From contig JAEBUN010000005.1 of NCBI GenBank assembly GCA_023014365.1, forward strand, positions 2,232,001-2,296,000: DNA of 64,000 nucleotides. The letters are read 5' to 3'. The notes beneath the pieces are model-generated. The model made no database searches. It was not told the origin of the DNA and saw only the letters and a list, made by a program, of their open reading frames with translations. The position numbers and the translations under genes were made by a program. Source of the DNA: Lepiota brunneoincarnata (taxonomy: Eukaryota > Basidiomycota > Agaricomycetes > Agaricales > Agaricaceae). Below are positions 1 through 10,022 of the stretch, one piece after another (the stretch's first letter is position 1; the number at the start of each line of letters is the position of its first letter).

Positions 1-1223
1 ACCCCGGTGCGGGGCAGCGGCCATCTCGCATCAGGGCGGCTTGGGCCACCAACGTTCCTCCGCTGTCGGCGGCGGACAGGGCTAGGTTGGCTGCGAGGCC
101 TCCCCCCGGTCCCCCCCCTCCACGCGTCAACTTGGCTACCAAGCCTCGTTCCCCGCCCCATTCCTATGCGGCTGCGGCTGTCTCGTCCCCGTCGGGTCTC
201 GTTAACCTGGCGCGTGCTCTCCCGGGGCTACCTTCCCATAAGGTGGTCTCATTTCATTGGCAGGCGGCAGCCGCCCAGCAGCCACCCAAGGCTCCCAAGC
301 CTAGGATGACTACGTCTGGACCTTCGTGCAAGCAGGTCATGCTCACCCTTGCGGGGGGCGGCCTCCCGGTTAATCTGGGCCCCGTCGTCTGCGCGGAGAT
401 ACATCGGGTGGCGGCCGCTGCTCTGGCGTCTGTGGGCTCGCTCGTCCGTATCAAGCGGGTCCAACAGATGGACTCACATGTAGCTTGCTACACTACTGCC
501 GTGCCCAGCGAACTGGACATTGGCACCATCAGGAACGCGGTCCGCACGAACTGGCCTCAGGCCGTCGTGGACGCGAACCTTCCCCGGTCGAAGAGCTACC
601 TCAAGCTCCTCGACGCGCCTATGTTCCGGGGCGGTCAGCCCTGGCTCACACCCGACAGGGTGGTCGAGGCCATGCAGCGCTCTGTGTGGTCTGAGTATTT
701 TGTGCTGGCCACCAGGCCGCGCATCGTCAAGAACTCGAGGGCCGCTGACACGGCCACCGTGTTCTTTGAAATCTGGGACTCACAGCAGGGGTCCAACGCG
801 AAGACGGTCTCTCGACGCGTCATCACTATCGACGGCACTCCGTGTAGGATTATCCCCGCGAAGGCCAACCCCGGCGTCCCCCTCTGCCAGTGCTGCTGGA
901 AGTGGGGGCACCCTTCTCTAGCCTGCCGACGCGAGGCTATCCGCTGCTCTCACTGCGGCGGCCCGCACTCCCCGGCTAACCATCGGGCGTTTGCGTCGTG
1001 CTGTAAGGGGCAGCCTAATCACAGGCCGCCCATTCCCCCCACTCCCGCTGACCACCCATGCCCTCACGCACCCGTGTGCGTGAATTGTGGGGGCGCTCAT
1101 GCCGCTTCGGCTTCGGCCTGCCCATTCTGGGCTCACCGCTTCGATCGGGAGTGGATTGAGCGCCGGTATGATTCTCCGGTAAGGGTTCGTTCCCCACCGC
1201 GTCAACCTCACTTACCCCAATGA
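1..1223 (+). CDS. LINE copy A ORF1 (gag-like nucleic-acid-binding protein), 5' partial
   Basis: The frame is open from the window start to the TGA at 1221-1223 and aligns with the C-terminal part of the 731-aa ORF1 of copy B. It ends in three Cys/His clusters: CQCCWKWGHPSLAC, CSHCGGPHSP followed by a His and two Cys, and CVNCGGAH followed by Cys. Such knuckles bind the element RNA in the ribonucleoprotein. The first knuckle has Cys where copy B has Arg (QRCW), a CpG-type change. The stop overlaps the ORF2 start as AATGA. The true start lies left of the window. Confidence 0.85.
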   Translation, partial: PGAGQRPSRIRAAWATNVPPLSAADRARLAARPPPGPPPPRVNLATKPRSPPHSYAAAAVSSPSGLVNLARALPGLPSHKVVSFHWQAAAAQQPPKAPKPRMTTSGPSCKQVMLTLAGGGLPVNLGPVVCAEIHRVAAAALASVGSLVRIKRVQQMDSHVACYTTAVPSELDIGTIRNAVRTNWPQAVVDANLPRSKSYLKLLDAPMFRGGQPWLTPDRVVEAMQRSVWSEYFVLATRPRIVKNSRAADTATVFFEIWDSQQGSNAKTVSRRVITIDGTPCRIIPAKANPGVPLCQCCWKWGHPSLACRREAIRCSHCGGPHSPANHRAFASCCKGQPNHRPPIPPTPADHPCPHAPVCVNCGGAHAASASACPFWAHRFDREWIERRYDSPVRVRSPPRQPHLPQ

Positions 1224-4200
1224 ATAGGGACTGTCAGGAACCTAGGAGATTGAGGAGAGCGTGCCGTGTCTGGTCTCAGAATGTATTCCATAGTTACATT
1301 CTTGTAGACTCTCTACTGGAACAATTCAAGGATGATGTGGATATGTTCTTACTACAGGAGCCGCCTTGGCGCTCCATCCACCGCGTTCCATCCTCCTCTG
1401 ACCCTGATGGGGATGAGGTTGTCGGGGCGCCCAAGCATCCGGAGTGGCTGTGTTTGTTCCGCCCTCCTTCTTCCCCGGATCAGCCTCCTCGGGTTATGGC
1501 GTATGTACATAACCGGATGATGCGGCTCTGCCCCTCGCTTTGACGTGACGTCGTCGATCACTGTGACGTCATGGCCATCTCCATGTTTTTGCATGGGGAG
1601 GCCATGTACTTTCTTAACGTCTACTCAGACGACGGACAGTCGGGCATTTGCTATCTTGCGGATGCAGTCGACGCTCTCCCGCAGTGCGCCCTCATGTCGG
1701 GGGACTTCAACTGCCACTCGCTGCAGTGGGATCTGTGGGCTCCCCACAACCCCGCTGCTGCTGCCTCCCTGCTGGAAACGGCAGATTTGTTGGGCCTGGA
1801 TCTCTCGCTCCCTGAGAACCCGGGCCCCACGCACTTCCCCTTTGAGGGGGGGCTTGTTTCTACCATGATCAACCTCGTGTTCGTGAGGGCGACTGCGGGC
1901 CATCTGCCGCTTCCCACGTGGTGTCCCGATCTGCAGGGTCAATCTGATCACTGCCCCCTTCGGATCACTGTCCCTCTGGAAGCCTTCGAGGAGGCTGTGC
2001 CCAGGTGCTCGCTGAGGCGGGGCTCGGATGAGGAGGCTGAGTTCCTAGCTGAGGTCTCGACGGGGCTTTTGGGTCTGGATTTTCCGGACCTGGGCTCAGC
2101 TGACAGGATCGACGAGGTGGCCCTGGCCATCTCTGCGGTCTTCTCCGAGGCGTGGCTTGTCCACTCCAAGGAGATCTGCATCGTCTCACGGTCTAAGCCG
2201 TGGTGGGACGACGAGTGCTCACGCACTTACGCGGTGTATTCTCGGTCTTGGGACTGGGAGGACGCTTGCACGTTTAAGCGGACCTGGAGAGCTGCCAAGC
2301 GCAACTTCTTCGATGAGCACATCGAGGAGATTGCTTCTACCAACAAGCGCCCCTGGGACCTGATGGATTGGGTCAGGGTGCACAAGTTGCCTCCCTGCAA
2401 GGCGATCCGCTATCGTGATCACCCCTGCAATACTCTTGAGGAGCTCTGGGAGGGGCTCCACGGGTCTTACAATGCCGCCAACGACCGCCCGGTCGATGTC
2501 GGAGTTCTTGATCAGATCGATCCACTCCCACCGCGGGAGTGGCCGGTCTTCTCCGACTTGGAGATGCACAAGGCTCTGCGCACGTGCTCCTCTCTGTCTT
2601 CGCCCAGTCCGGACCACGTCACGTGGATGCACCTCAAGTCTGTTCTGGCGGGCCCGACGGTTACCCAGTTGGTCTGTCAGATCGCCGATGCCTGCATGGA
2701 GTGCGGGCATTGGCCTCGTCACTTTAAGGAGAGCGTGTCGGTTGTCATACCAAAGCCTGGCAAGCCCTCCTACGCTACTCCGAAGGCGTTCAGACCGATC
2801 GTCCTTCTCAATACTCTCGGTAAACTTATCGAGAAAATGATCTCGCGCCGCTTGCAGTTTGAGGCTGTCAAGTTTGGTGTGTTCCATCCAAACCAGTTCG
2901 GCAGTGTGATCCAGCGGTCCACCAAAGATGCTGGTGCCTACCTCGTACACCTTGTCCATGCCGGGTGGGCCCGCGGGTTGAGGATGAGTGTTCTCGCCTT
3001 TGACATCGCACAGTTTTTCCCATCCCTGAACCATGGGATGCTTCTCGCGGTTCTGGCCCGGCAGGGGTTCTCCCCTTGTGTGGGCCGGTTCTTCGCTTCT
3101 TATCTCACGGGGAGGTTCACCAGCTACGCCTGGAACTCCTTCCTGTCTGAACCGTTCCGGGCGGAGGTGGGGGTGGGCCAAGGGTCAGCCCTCTCACCCG
3201 TCCTGTCCGGCCTCTACTTGGCTCCCGCCATGTACACCATCGAGCGGAGGCTCCCTCAACTGGGCCTTTCGCTCTTGTCTTACGTCGATGATGGTACCAT
3301 CGTGGCGCAGGCCTGGGACTTGGATGCTAACTGCGTCCTGCTCCGCAGATCTTACGAGGTTGTCCATGACACCTTTACCCGGTTCGCGCTTGTCATGGAG
3401 CACGATAAGTCCGAACTTTTCTATTTCTCACGGGATCGTTCCGGTGAGAATCCCCCGGTGGACTTGGGGTTTCCCCCATTCACCGGCGCTACTCCCCTGC
3501 GACCCAAGACCTATTGGAGGTACTTGGGTTTCTATTTCGATCGTGCCCTTATGTTTAAGGAGCATGTTCGCTTCTACTCTACCAAGGCTATTTCCACGGT
3601 CAAGGCCATGGGGATGCTTGGTAACTCTGTCAGGGGGCTTCTGCCAGACCAGAAGTGCCTTCTGTATCGATCGTGCGTGGTTCCTATAGCCACGTACGGC
3701 TTTCGCTTGTGGTACTACTGGGGCGCCAGGTGTAAGGGCACTTTGGACCACCTTCGCCGGATGCAACGCCGGACTGCACTCTGGATCACCGGCGCCTTTA
3801 GGACGTCGCCCGATGGGGGGGTTGGAGCCATTGTGGGCCTGATCCCCATTCATCTTCATCTCTGGAAGCTTCGTGACCGCGCCGAGTTGCGGTACGCCAC
3901 GCTTGCTCCAGGCCATCCCATTCGTGCCCTCCTTGGCTGGGGCTACAGCGGTGATCTCCGGTCTCACGTCCGGTCCATAGCCAGGCTCCCTCCCTGCGAG
4001 ATGATCAAGGTGAAGGGGCCTGTTGTCGACGCTAACCAGCATCTTGCTGCCCTGGCTGGGCCCTTCGACGTGGTGGCACCGGAGGCCTGGCCGGGGCGCC
4101 GTCTCTTGGATGTGTACCCCGAGCGGGTCCGCTTCCATTCGTACGACCGTGGGGCGGAGGACGCCCTTGCGGCCCATGTCGCGGCTCTTGACCGGGTTTT

Positions 4201-5104
4201 GGCCCAGGTGCAGGCTGATCCGGGGGTTCTGGTGGCAGCGACGGACGCGAGTCTGCCGCCCCGCTGGGTCCACCAGGCAGTTTCGGCCGCCCAGGTTTTC
4301 CGGGGGCTGGACTGCGTCCATGCGGTCCGGCTTCCAGGGGGGAAGGTTACGGCTCCCGAGGCCGAGCTTTTCGCCATCCGGCTGGCGGTGTCCAAGGCAG
4401 TTTCTGTCGAAGGCGCCGCTAGTCTCGTCTTGTTCACCGACTCAATGGCTTCGGCCAGGCGGGCGGTGGACCTGTCAGTGCACTCTGCCCAGGGTCATTC
4501 CTTGGCGGTCTGCCGCCTACTCGCCGAGTGGTTTGCCGGAAGTCCGGCCTGCTCGGTCCATTTCTGGGAGGTCCCTTCGCGTGCGAGGTGGCCTTTCCAC
4601 ACTCAGGTACACGACTTTGCTCGGTCGTTGCCTCCCGTTGGGGTAGGGGCTCGTCCCCGGGCCTCGCTTGACTACCTCCATAAGGAGGAAGTACGGTCGT
4701 GTCAGGACCACTGGATTGACTTGTTCCAGGATCCTGACCATCGCAGGCATGGTTTCCTCCAGCTCGCCAGGGACGATGACCGTCCCCTTCAGCCCATGTA
4801 TCTCCGCGGTGGTGCCTGGATCCCGCACGCTCACTCGGTGTCATTGATGGCCTGGATGATGTGTGCTATTCTTAAACACGTGCCGATAGGGGGCTATTGG
4901 AGGCGCTTTTTCCCGCAGGAAGATTATTCCTGTCGCTGCGGGTTTTGAGAGGAAACCCATGAGCATGTGTTTTGGAGCTGCCCTAGGCACTCCATGGCGG
5001 GGGTCCCGGCTACGGTCGAGGCCCTCATTGCTTTCCTTGAGGCGTCGCCGACGGCGTTCGCGTTCACTGAGAGGGCCGGGCCCCCCCCAGGGGGTATTGG
5101 CTAG
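1220..5104 (+). pseudogene. LINE copy A ORF2: endonuclease-reverse transcriptase-RNase H, two in-frame stops
   Basis: The frame is about 1294 codons long and carries two premature stops: TGA at 1541-1543 (CGA in copy B) and TGA at 4946-4948 (CGG in copy B). Domains in order: AP-endonuclease with QEPPW near residue 46, GDFN near residue 155 and SDH near residue 245; reverse transcriptase with YVDD at 3281-3292; RNase H with ATDAS, an EAELF glutamate and TDSMAS; and a terminal CRCGF...HVF..CP zinc motif lying across the second stop. It would nick the target and copy the RNA in place. Apart from the two stops the frame is open, so decay is recent. Confidence 0.88.
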
Positions 5105-5471
5105 TAGCTCTGCCTGGCGCCTGGTTGGGTCCGGGCCGGGGCGTTGGTTATTCCCCCGCTGCCTTCGGGCAGCGTGTAGGGATTTACGTGGGAATTGACC
5201 CCTAGCCCCCAATAAGGAGGGGGACCGCGTCTTGGCTTTGTTCCCGCGCCGTGCGCTGGGCAGTAGCCGTCTTCCCGCCTCCGTTCGTTCGGGGCGGCTT
5301 TGTCCTGGGCATGGGGAAACGCATGCCTGCGTCCGCGGTCACGCGTTGTATGTACAGATACCCTGTAGTGTACGGCTCGGTCGGTTGTACTGTAGTTTCT
5401 AGCTGCACGCGGCCTCCCTACATGGCCTGCATTATAAATTGGAGATTTAAAAAAAAAAAAAAAAAAAAAAA

Positions 5472-6777
5472 GAGCACGCGCCAGGTCGACCAGACCCGAC
5501 AGGGAGGAGACCGCTGCGGCCACATAAGAGCGGGGCAGAGAACAAGGCTTGGTGGTCAAGTTGACGCGCGGAGGGTGGGGACCAGGGGGCGGCCTCGCAG
5601 CCAGCCAAACCCTGTCCGCCGCCGACAGCGGAGGAACGAGGGCGGCCCGCACCGCCCTGATGCGAGATGGCCGCTGCCCCGCACCAGGGTTACGAGCCAC
5701 TGGGACAGGATTGCCCAGCCCCGTGTGGACAAGGTTCCTGAAGAATTGCTGAGTAGGCACAGGACGCGCATACCCAGCAGGAAAGTGCCCCAAATCCTCC
5801 GCCAGAGCAGGAGGCAGGGGGAGGTTACCCTCCCAAGGGGTGCAGCATGAGCCACCTGCCTGAGGAGTGCCATCCACCTCCATAGGAGCCACGGAGGCCC
5901 TAGGAGAGGGGGCGTGCATGCTGCCCGCCACCCCAACAGGAGCAGCAGGTGCAGTAGAGTCCAGCCATTTACCCCTTCCTTGCGCAGGGGTGGGGGTGCC
6001 TGGCCTGGACAGACCATACACCTCAGAGGCCCACTCATGGAGCCTCTGGGTGCGCTCTCCCTCTAGGAAGGGGATATTATCCCAGTCATGCTCTTCCACC
6101 TTGCGAAAGAGCTTGGCCAGGGAGCGGGCGACCTCTGCGCTGCCGCCGTCAGAAAGCTTGGCGCGCTTGGCTCTCTCCAGCCACAGCGCCACCACGTCGA
6201 GTGTGTCCACCACAATCCCAGCCTCACCCTCTGCATCCGCAGGATTGTGGGAAAGGGCGAGGAAGGTGGGGACAAAGTCGGGATCCTCCTGCTCCATGAA
6301 GGCGGGGCCGGGAGATGGCTCAACTCCAGGATCAACAGCCATCCTGGAGGAACTGGAGACCGATTCAAGGTCGAGCTCCTGCCTCAGAGGGGCGGAGGGC
6401 TCGGGCGTGCAGGTGCACTTGGGATGGGGGGTCACCGGGGCGTCATCCAGGTAGACGGTGGACTCGCGAGGCCTTTTGGGGGCCTCAGCAGCCAGAGTAG
6501 GGGCGGCAGCCTGCGATGCAGAGCTGTAGCGGGGTTGGGAGGTGCCAGGGGGGGCAGCCTGAGTGCAGACAGTAGCCATAGTGAGGGGGTCCGGCGACGA
6601 GGGATCCGCCGGTGGAGGTGCCCCTGCTCCCTGAGAGGAACGAGTAGACCTGGGAGGCATGCGCGTAGGACTTTAAGATCGTGGATCAGACTACAAGAGC
6701 TCGTTGCAGAGGATAGCAAGTAGGGGTAGGCGGTGGCTGTGCAGCGAGTTTGTGGTGGTTGAAGTCCAAGAAGGGAT
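5472..6777 (-). mobile_element. LINE copy C, 5' UTR and ORF1 only, cut by copy A
   Basis: Read on the minus strand, the element begins near 6777 with the same 5' UTR start as copy B (ATCCCTTCTTGGAC). After about 115 nt the ORF1 start follows at 6660, and ORF1 runs to about 5473, where it meets the oligo(A) tail of copy A. The rest of copy C presumably lies beyond copy A, to the left of the window. Its 5' end falls inside fragment F, so C inserted into F and A later inserted into C. Confidence 0.8.
5473..6660 (-). CDS. LINE copy C ORF1, N-terminal part
   Basis: This frame starts MPPRSTRSSQGAGAPP, matching ORF1 of copy B residue for residue over long stretches. It is Pro/Ala-rich and continues through the central ORF1 region to LVDLARAL, roughly residue 395 of 731. 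The zinc knuckles are absent because copy A interrupts the frame. Reading on through the tail of copy A gives an artificial poly-Phe run and should not be counted as protein. No stop lies inside the retained part, so it was an intact ORF1 when interrupted. Confidence 0.75.
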
Positions 6778-7059
6778 GTGAGCGTGCAGGATCCAGGCCC
6801 CACCATGGAGATACATGGGCTGCAGGGGACAGTCATCATCCTTGGCAAGCTGGAGGAAACTATGCCCATGATAGTCAGGATCCTGGAACAAATTGATCCA
6901 GCGGTTCTGGCAAGAATGTACTTCCTCCTTATGGAGGTAGTCGAGTGAGGCCTGGGGATGAACCCCTACCCCAACGGGAGGCAACAACCAAGCAAAGTCA
7001 TACACCTGAGTATGGAAAGGCCACTTTGCATGCAAAGGGACCTCCCAGAAGTGGACCGA
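6778..7059 (-). mobile_element. LINE fragment F: ORF2 RNase H to C-terminal segment
   Basis: The minus-strand translation reads KWPFHTQVYDFAWLLPP... through HGGAWILHAH, equivalent to 4570-4835 of copy A. It ends at 6778 where the 5' end of copy C begins, and on the other side at 7059 where a TGTTGCACC sequence begins. Decay includes His and Asn replacements typical of CpG loss. It is a short inert relic that records an older LINE insertion. Confidence 0.75.
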
Positions 7060-8226
7060 TGTTGCACCACAAAATCATTTCATTTGTGAAATCACTAGCT
7101 AATAAAGTAACTAACTCTCCGTTACTGAATAATATCAGTATATGGCCATGGTCAGACACTGGGTGCAAGAGATTTAGAATACTATCTAAAATATGTGAAG
7201 GCGGACATCTCAGAAACAGAACCAAAACACCCAGACAAGTAAAAGTGATGTTAACTAACTTATAGGTGACAAGGCTATGGAAGAATGACTCTGGTATGAA
7301 TGTACCCGAGCATTGTATCCAATACCATGTTAACTAAGATATTAGTTAAGATACAACTGCACAAAAAAAAAAAAAAAAAAAAAAAAAAAACCCATTTCTT
7401 CACCTCTGCCCTAGAAAGTGGATGAGTCACAATACCTATGTCATCCGGATGGTACCTAGTCATAATAACAGGTCCGGAAGTGAATCTTGACAAAAGAATG
7501 TAGGGATTAGCTGAATGCCCTGACAAGAATGTCCCCTTGAAATGGTTCTGATGATATTGAAACCTAAGGGATTGAATGGGGGTATCCCAGAGGGTACTCA
7601 GGGAAGGATGCCCCTCATAAAAACAAAAAGAGATCAGAAATAATGAACTAGAAAATGAAGATTGATAAGAATAGAATAAGCTAATTAATTCTAGTGTTAG
7701 TCTACTACCTGACGACTATGGAAGTGGACTTTAGAACATTAGGGTTGAAAAGTTCAGGTGTGGAGAGTCTGAGAATAAAATAAAAACCAATAGATAAATG
7801 TTAGTGAGGAAACTCACTAACCCGGCTGGCTGTGATATAAATAGCCAGGCACCTAGGGAGCAAGTCCCTAAGAGCAAATTGATGTCGCTGATATCGGAAC
7901 TCCTAGAATGATGCTCCTAAATGATGAGGAGACAATAAAATGATGAAGCTGAAGGCTTGTTTCAGGTATACCCATAAGTTAATTGTATATTGTTATAAAA
8001 ACTTGTCTGTAAATTACATGGGAGGGAAGAAACCGCTTGCCTATTTCCCCCCCTGATTGTATGGTTGATTAGGATAAGAATATAAAGCAATTTTATGCAA
8101 TTTTCTTCGGTCATAAGACCACCAGAGACTTAAAGAGTTATACTCTTTAAAACCAGACCCTTTGAAACAATTGAGATATTGACAGACCCTTCTGCTTGAC
8201 TCGAGAACTGAATACAAGTTGTTACA
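7060..8226. repeat. Candidate LTR or unidentified AT-rich repeat (TGTTGCACC...GTTACA)
   Basis: The block is AT-rich, unlike the GC-rich LINE around it, and encodes no convincing protein. It starts TGTTGCACC at the edge of LINE fragment F and could end with GTTGTTACA at 8226, giving TG...CA ends. It has a TATA-like GATATAAATAG near 7832 and a poly(A)-signal-like CAATAAAATG near 7934, in the order expected of a plus-strand LTR. A 28-nt oligo(A) run lies at 7363-7390. I found no target-site duplication and no partner LTR, so this is tentative. Confidence 0.35.
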
Positions 8227-8417
8227 CCTCTTCTGTTCTTAAGTAGAAAGTTCACTAACTTCCGTTTCTTTGGGTTCCTCTTAGAGGCCTTGCCTCAGAA
8301 GTATACCATTGAATTGTAGAGCTGTTTAATTAAGAAGCGAACATAGTACACTAGGGCCCATTGAAAATGCTGTCCACTAGGTCTATCTAGTCTAAAGATA
8401 CTTACTGTAGGAGCTCG
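8227..8417. other. Unassigned AT-rich stretch between LTR-like block and gypsy fragment
   Basis: It begins CTCTTCTGTTC and runs to the gypsy gag breakpoint at about 8417. If the previous block is an LTR, this would be its leader, but no recognisable primer-binding site is visible. No gene seen. Confidence 0.3.
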
Positions 8418-8632
8418 CCGTCGGGGCCGTCGGGAGTCTGGAATAGTGAAGGTTGAATATCTTCACTGAACCGGTCTGGAGTTGAGGGCACGATGGATTG
8501 TTGGCGAGGGGGAGAAACCCTCGGGGGGTTGGGTTGTAATTCCTCGGAAGGAGATTGTCGAATGATGCGTTTGCTACGGCGAGCGGCTGGAGTTACCTGA
8601 GTGCGGGGACGGGTGACTGTTCGAGAGACCAT
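8418..8632 (-). pseudogene. Gypsy gag N-terminal fragment
   Basis: It begins MVSRTVTRPRTQVTPAARR at 8632 and matches the first 70 or so residues of Gypsy-1 gag, including the Pro-rich stretch and TPDGPDG. The sequence diverges right after that point and the frame stops at 8402. No functional domain is retained. Confidence 0.8.
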
Positions 8633-8685
8633 GGTTAGAAAGGATTAGAGTGTAATGGACAGGAGGAGTTTCAGTCTGATAATAC

Positions 8686-9346
8686 TGTTAGAGCCGGTGC
8701 GGGTCGGAACCGAAGCAGAGGGTCGGGGTGGTATCCTTGGTATAAGGTAACCGGGGGACGGGACAACGTCAGTACGTAGACGGCGGGACCGAGGCGGAGT
8801 ACTTCGGGCGGAGAGTGGACTTGTGGCCTCAGCTTATGTGCTGTGCCCTCCTACTGTCCGAGTCCGTATTTCAGGAAGTCGGGGCCGAAGCGGAGCGAGG
8901 CAGAGAGAGAGGAGGATAGGGAACAGGGGACTGGTCCGCTGCTCAATTCGATTATCAGACTGAGGAGTACAAGCCAAGTGCCTACGGTATATATACTACT
9001 AGCTCGACGAATTATGACTCGTACTGACTACGTGCGGAGCGAAGCGGAGACCCATATGGTTACAAGCGGATTACGAATAATTTCGAATGGAATGGAGACC
9101 GGTACGGGTATGGAGACTGGTAACGTATTCTGATTACGGACGGAGAATGGAGAACTGGACAATGGGAGCACCGAGGGTCAGGTGATTGTGGCACGTGTAG
9201 AGGTAGGTCGCGTGATCGGGGCGAAGGGTTGCGGTCGGAGCCAGTCGGGGCCGAGTCGGAGGGCATAGGGTTGTCGTGTGGAGCACACGTGGAGTCGAGA
9301 AGCCGAAGCCTAATGGTTAAGCTCTAGGTTTGGTGTGGATATGACA
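8686..9346 (-). repeat. Gypsy-1-family 5' LTR (661 bp)
   Basis: In minus orientation the LTR begins TGTCATATCC and ends GGCTCTAACA, exactly as the LTRs at 28084-28744 and 35299-35959. It contains the same TATA box and downstream start region. Confidence 0.9.
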
Positions 9347-9699
9347 ATGCCTGGGCAAGCTCAAAGTGTCAGTGGAGGTGCCATAGTCTGGCATAACCAC
9401 TGGAAATGGTGTGTGAACACCCTGATAGTGCTTGCCTTCAACCTAGACCTCAGACCAGCGATTTGGAACCCTGCAGAGCCTCCAATCCTTCCCCACAGTG
9501 TTTCCTACAAGAAGGGCAAATTGTCAGTGACCCCCTCGATGGATCAACTTGAGATTTGGTATATGGGAGGGCACACAGGGCCGCTACTACCATGCTGGAT
9601 TAGAAGCAAAACGGACAAGAGGATGGCCATGGGCCTCCCAACTCAAGAGGAGGTGCAACCTGACCAAATATGGTAATGGTTGCTAATAAAGGAGCGTCG
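9347..9699 (+). other. Orphan sequence with a 113-aa reading frame, unrecognised
   Basis: This stretch lies between a gypsy LTR and a copia gag remnant and matches nothing else in the window. A plus-strand frame stays open to 9676; its first four codons lie in the LTR, so the start is not real. The translation is Trp-rich (VWHNHWKWC, EIWYMGG) and I do not recognise it. It could be a piece of host exon or of another transposon. Confidence 0.3.
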
Positions 9700-9872
9700 A
9701 AGCTTCCTTAGCCTGATATTCTTCTTTGGTGGGGGGAGATGAGAGTGAGGGACTTAGCATAGAACCAGATACCACTCTCCACAGCCCAGAAGCTTGAAAC
9801 CACGCCTCCATCTCTCCAGATCATGTGGGGTAGTTGGAAGCGTTCAATTTGTTGAAATGGGGAGTGCTGGAA

Positions 9873-9875
<3 letters not shown>
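9700..9875 (-). mobile_element. Copia-1-family gag fragment
   Basis: It is nearly identical to 26431-26605, the start of the Copia-1 gag (LSSPPTKEEYQ, FDKLNASNYPTW and so on in minus-strand translation), and stops one codon short of the gag ATG where a T tract begins. With the LTR piece at 16845-17088 it is probably one copia copy split by LINE copy B, with loss of the leader and half of the LTR. Confidence 0.75.

Positions 9876-9903
<28 letters not shown>
9876..9903. repeat. T28 homopolymer at the 5' junction of LINE copy B
   Basis: Twenty-eight T separate the copia gag fragment from the first bases of LINE copy B. A LINE tail on the minus strand would look like this, but no LINE body is attached on that side. 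Confidence 0.9.
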
Positions 9904-10022
9904 CGATCCCTTCTTGGACTTCAACCACCACAAACTCGCTGCACAGCCACAGCCTACCCCTACTCATCGTCTTATACAACGAGCTCTAGTGGTCTGATCC
10001 TCGATCTTAAAGTCTAACGCGC

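Larger units (their letters stand above)
1..5471 (+). mobile_element. LINE copy A (Tad1-like non-LTR retrotransposon), 5' end outside the window
   Basis: This is a two-ORF non-LTR retrotransposon: an ORF1 with zinc knuckles, an ORF2 with AP-endonuclease, reverse transcriptase, RNase H and a terminal Cys/His motif, a 3' UTR of about 340 bp ending GGAGATTT, and an oligo(A) tail of 23 at 5449-5471. An RNase H plus a two-ORF plan fits the fungal Tad1 clade; the clade call is inference. The copy abuts minus-strand LINE C directly at its tail, so it probably inserted into C. Five near-identical relatives lie in the first 28 kb. Confidence 0.9.
8418..9346 (-). mobile_element. Truncated Gypsy-1-family copy: 5' LTR plus start of gag
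   Basis: On the minus strand this contains a full 661-bp LTR, the same primer-binding region as Gypsy-1 and the first 70 or so codons of gag; homology then stops abruptly at about 8418. It is a close relative of the complete element at 28084-35959. The remainder of the element is absent from the window. Confidence 0.85.

Noticed and set aside
2219..3181. Long antisense frame (320 codons) opposite LINE A ORF2
   Set aside because: Shadow of the GC-rich ORF2; no introns or motifs, and it is not preserved as one frame in copy B.
5101..5472. Minus-strand frame running through the LINE A tail with a poly-Phe stretch
   Set aside because: It is ORF1 of copy C read on into the antisense of the oligo(A) tail and 3' UTR of copy A, not a natural protein.
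9690..9707. Junction of orphan sequence and copia gag at a HindIII site (AAGCTT), hinting at a cloning chimera
   Set aside because: AAGCTT is native to Copia-1 gag at 26431, so homology simply begins there; a chimera cannot be excluded but nothing else supports it.
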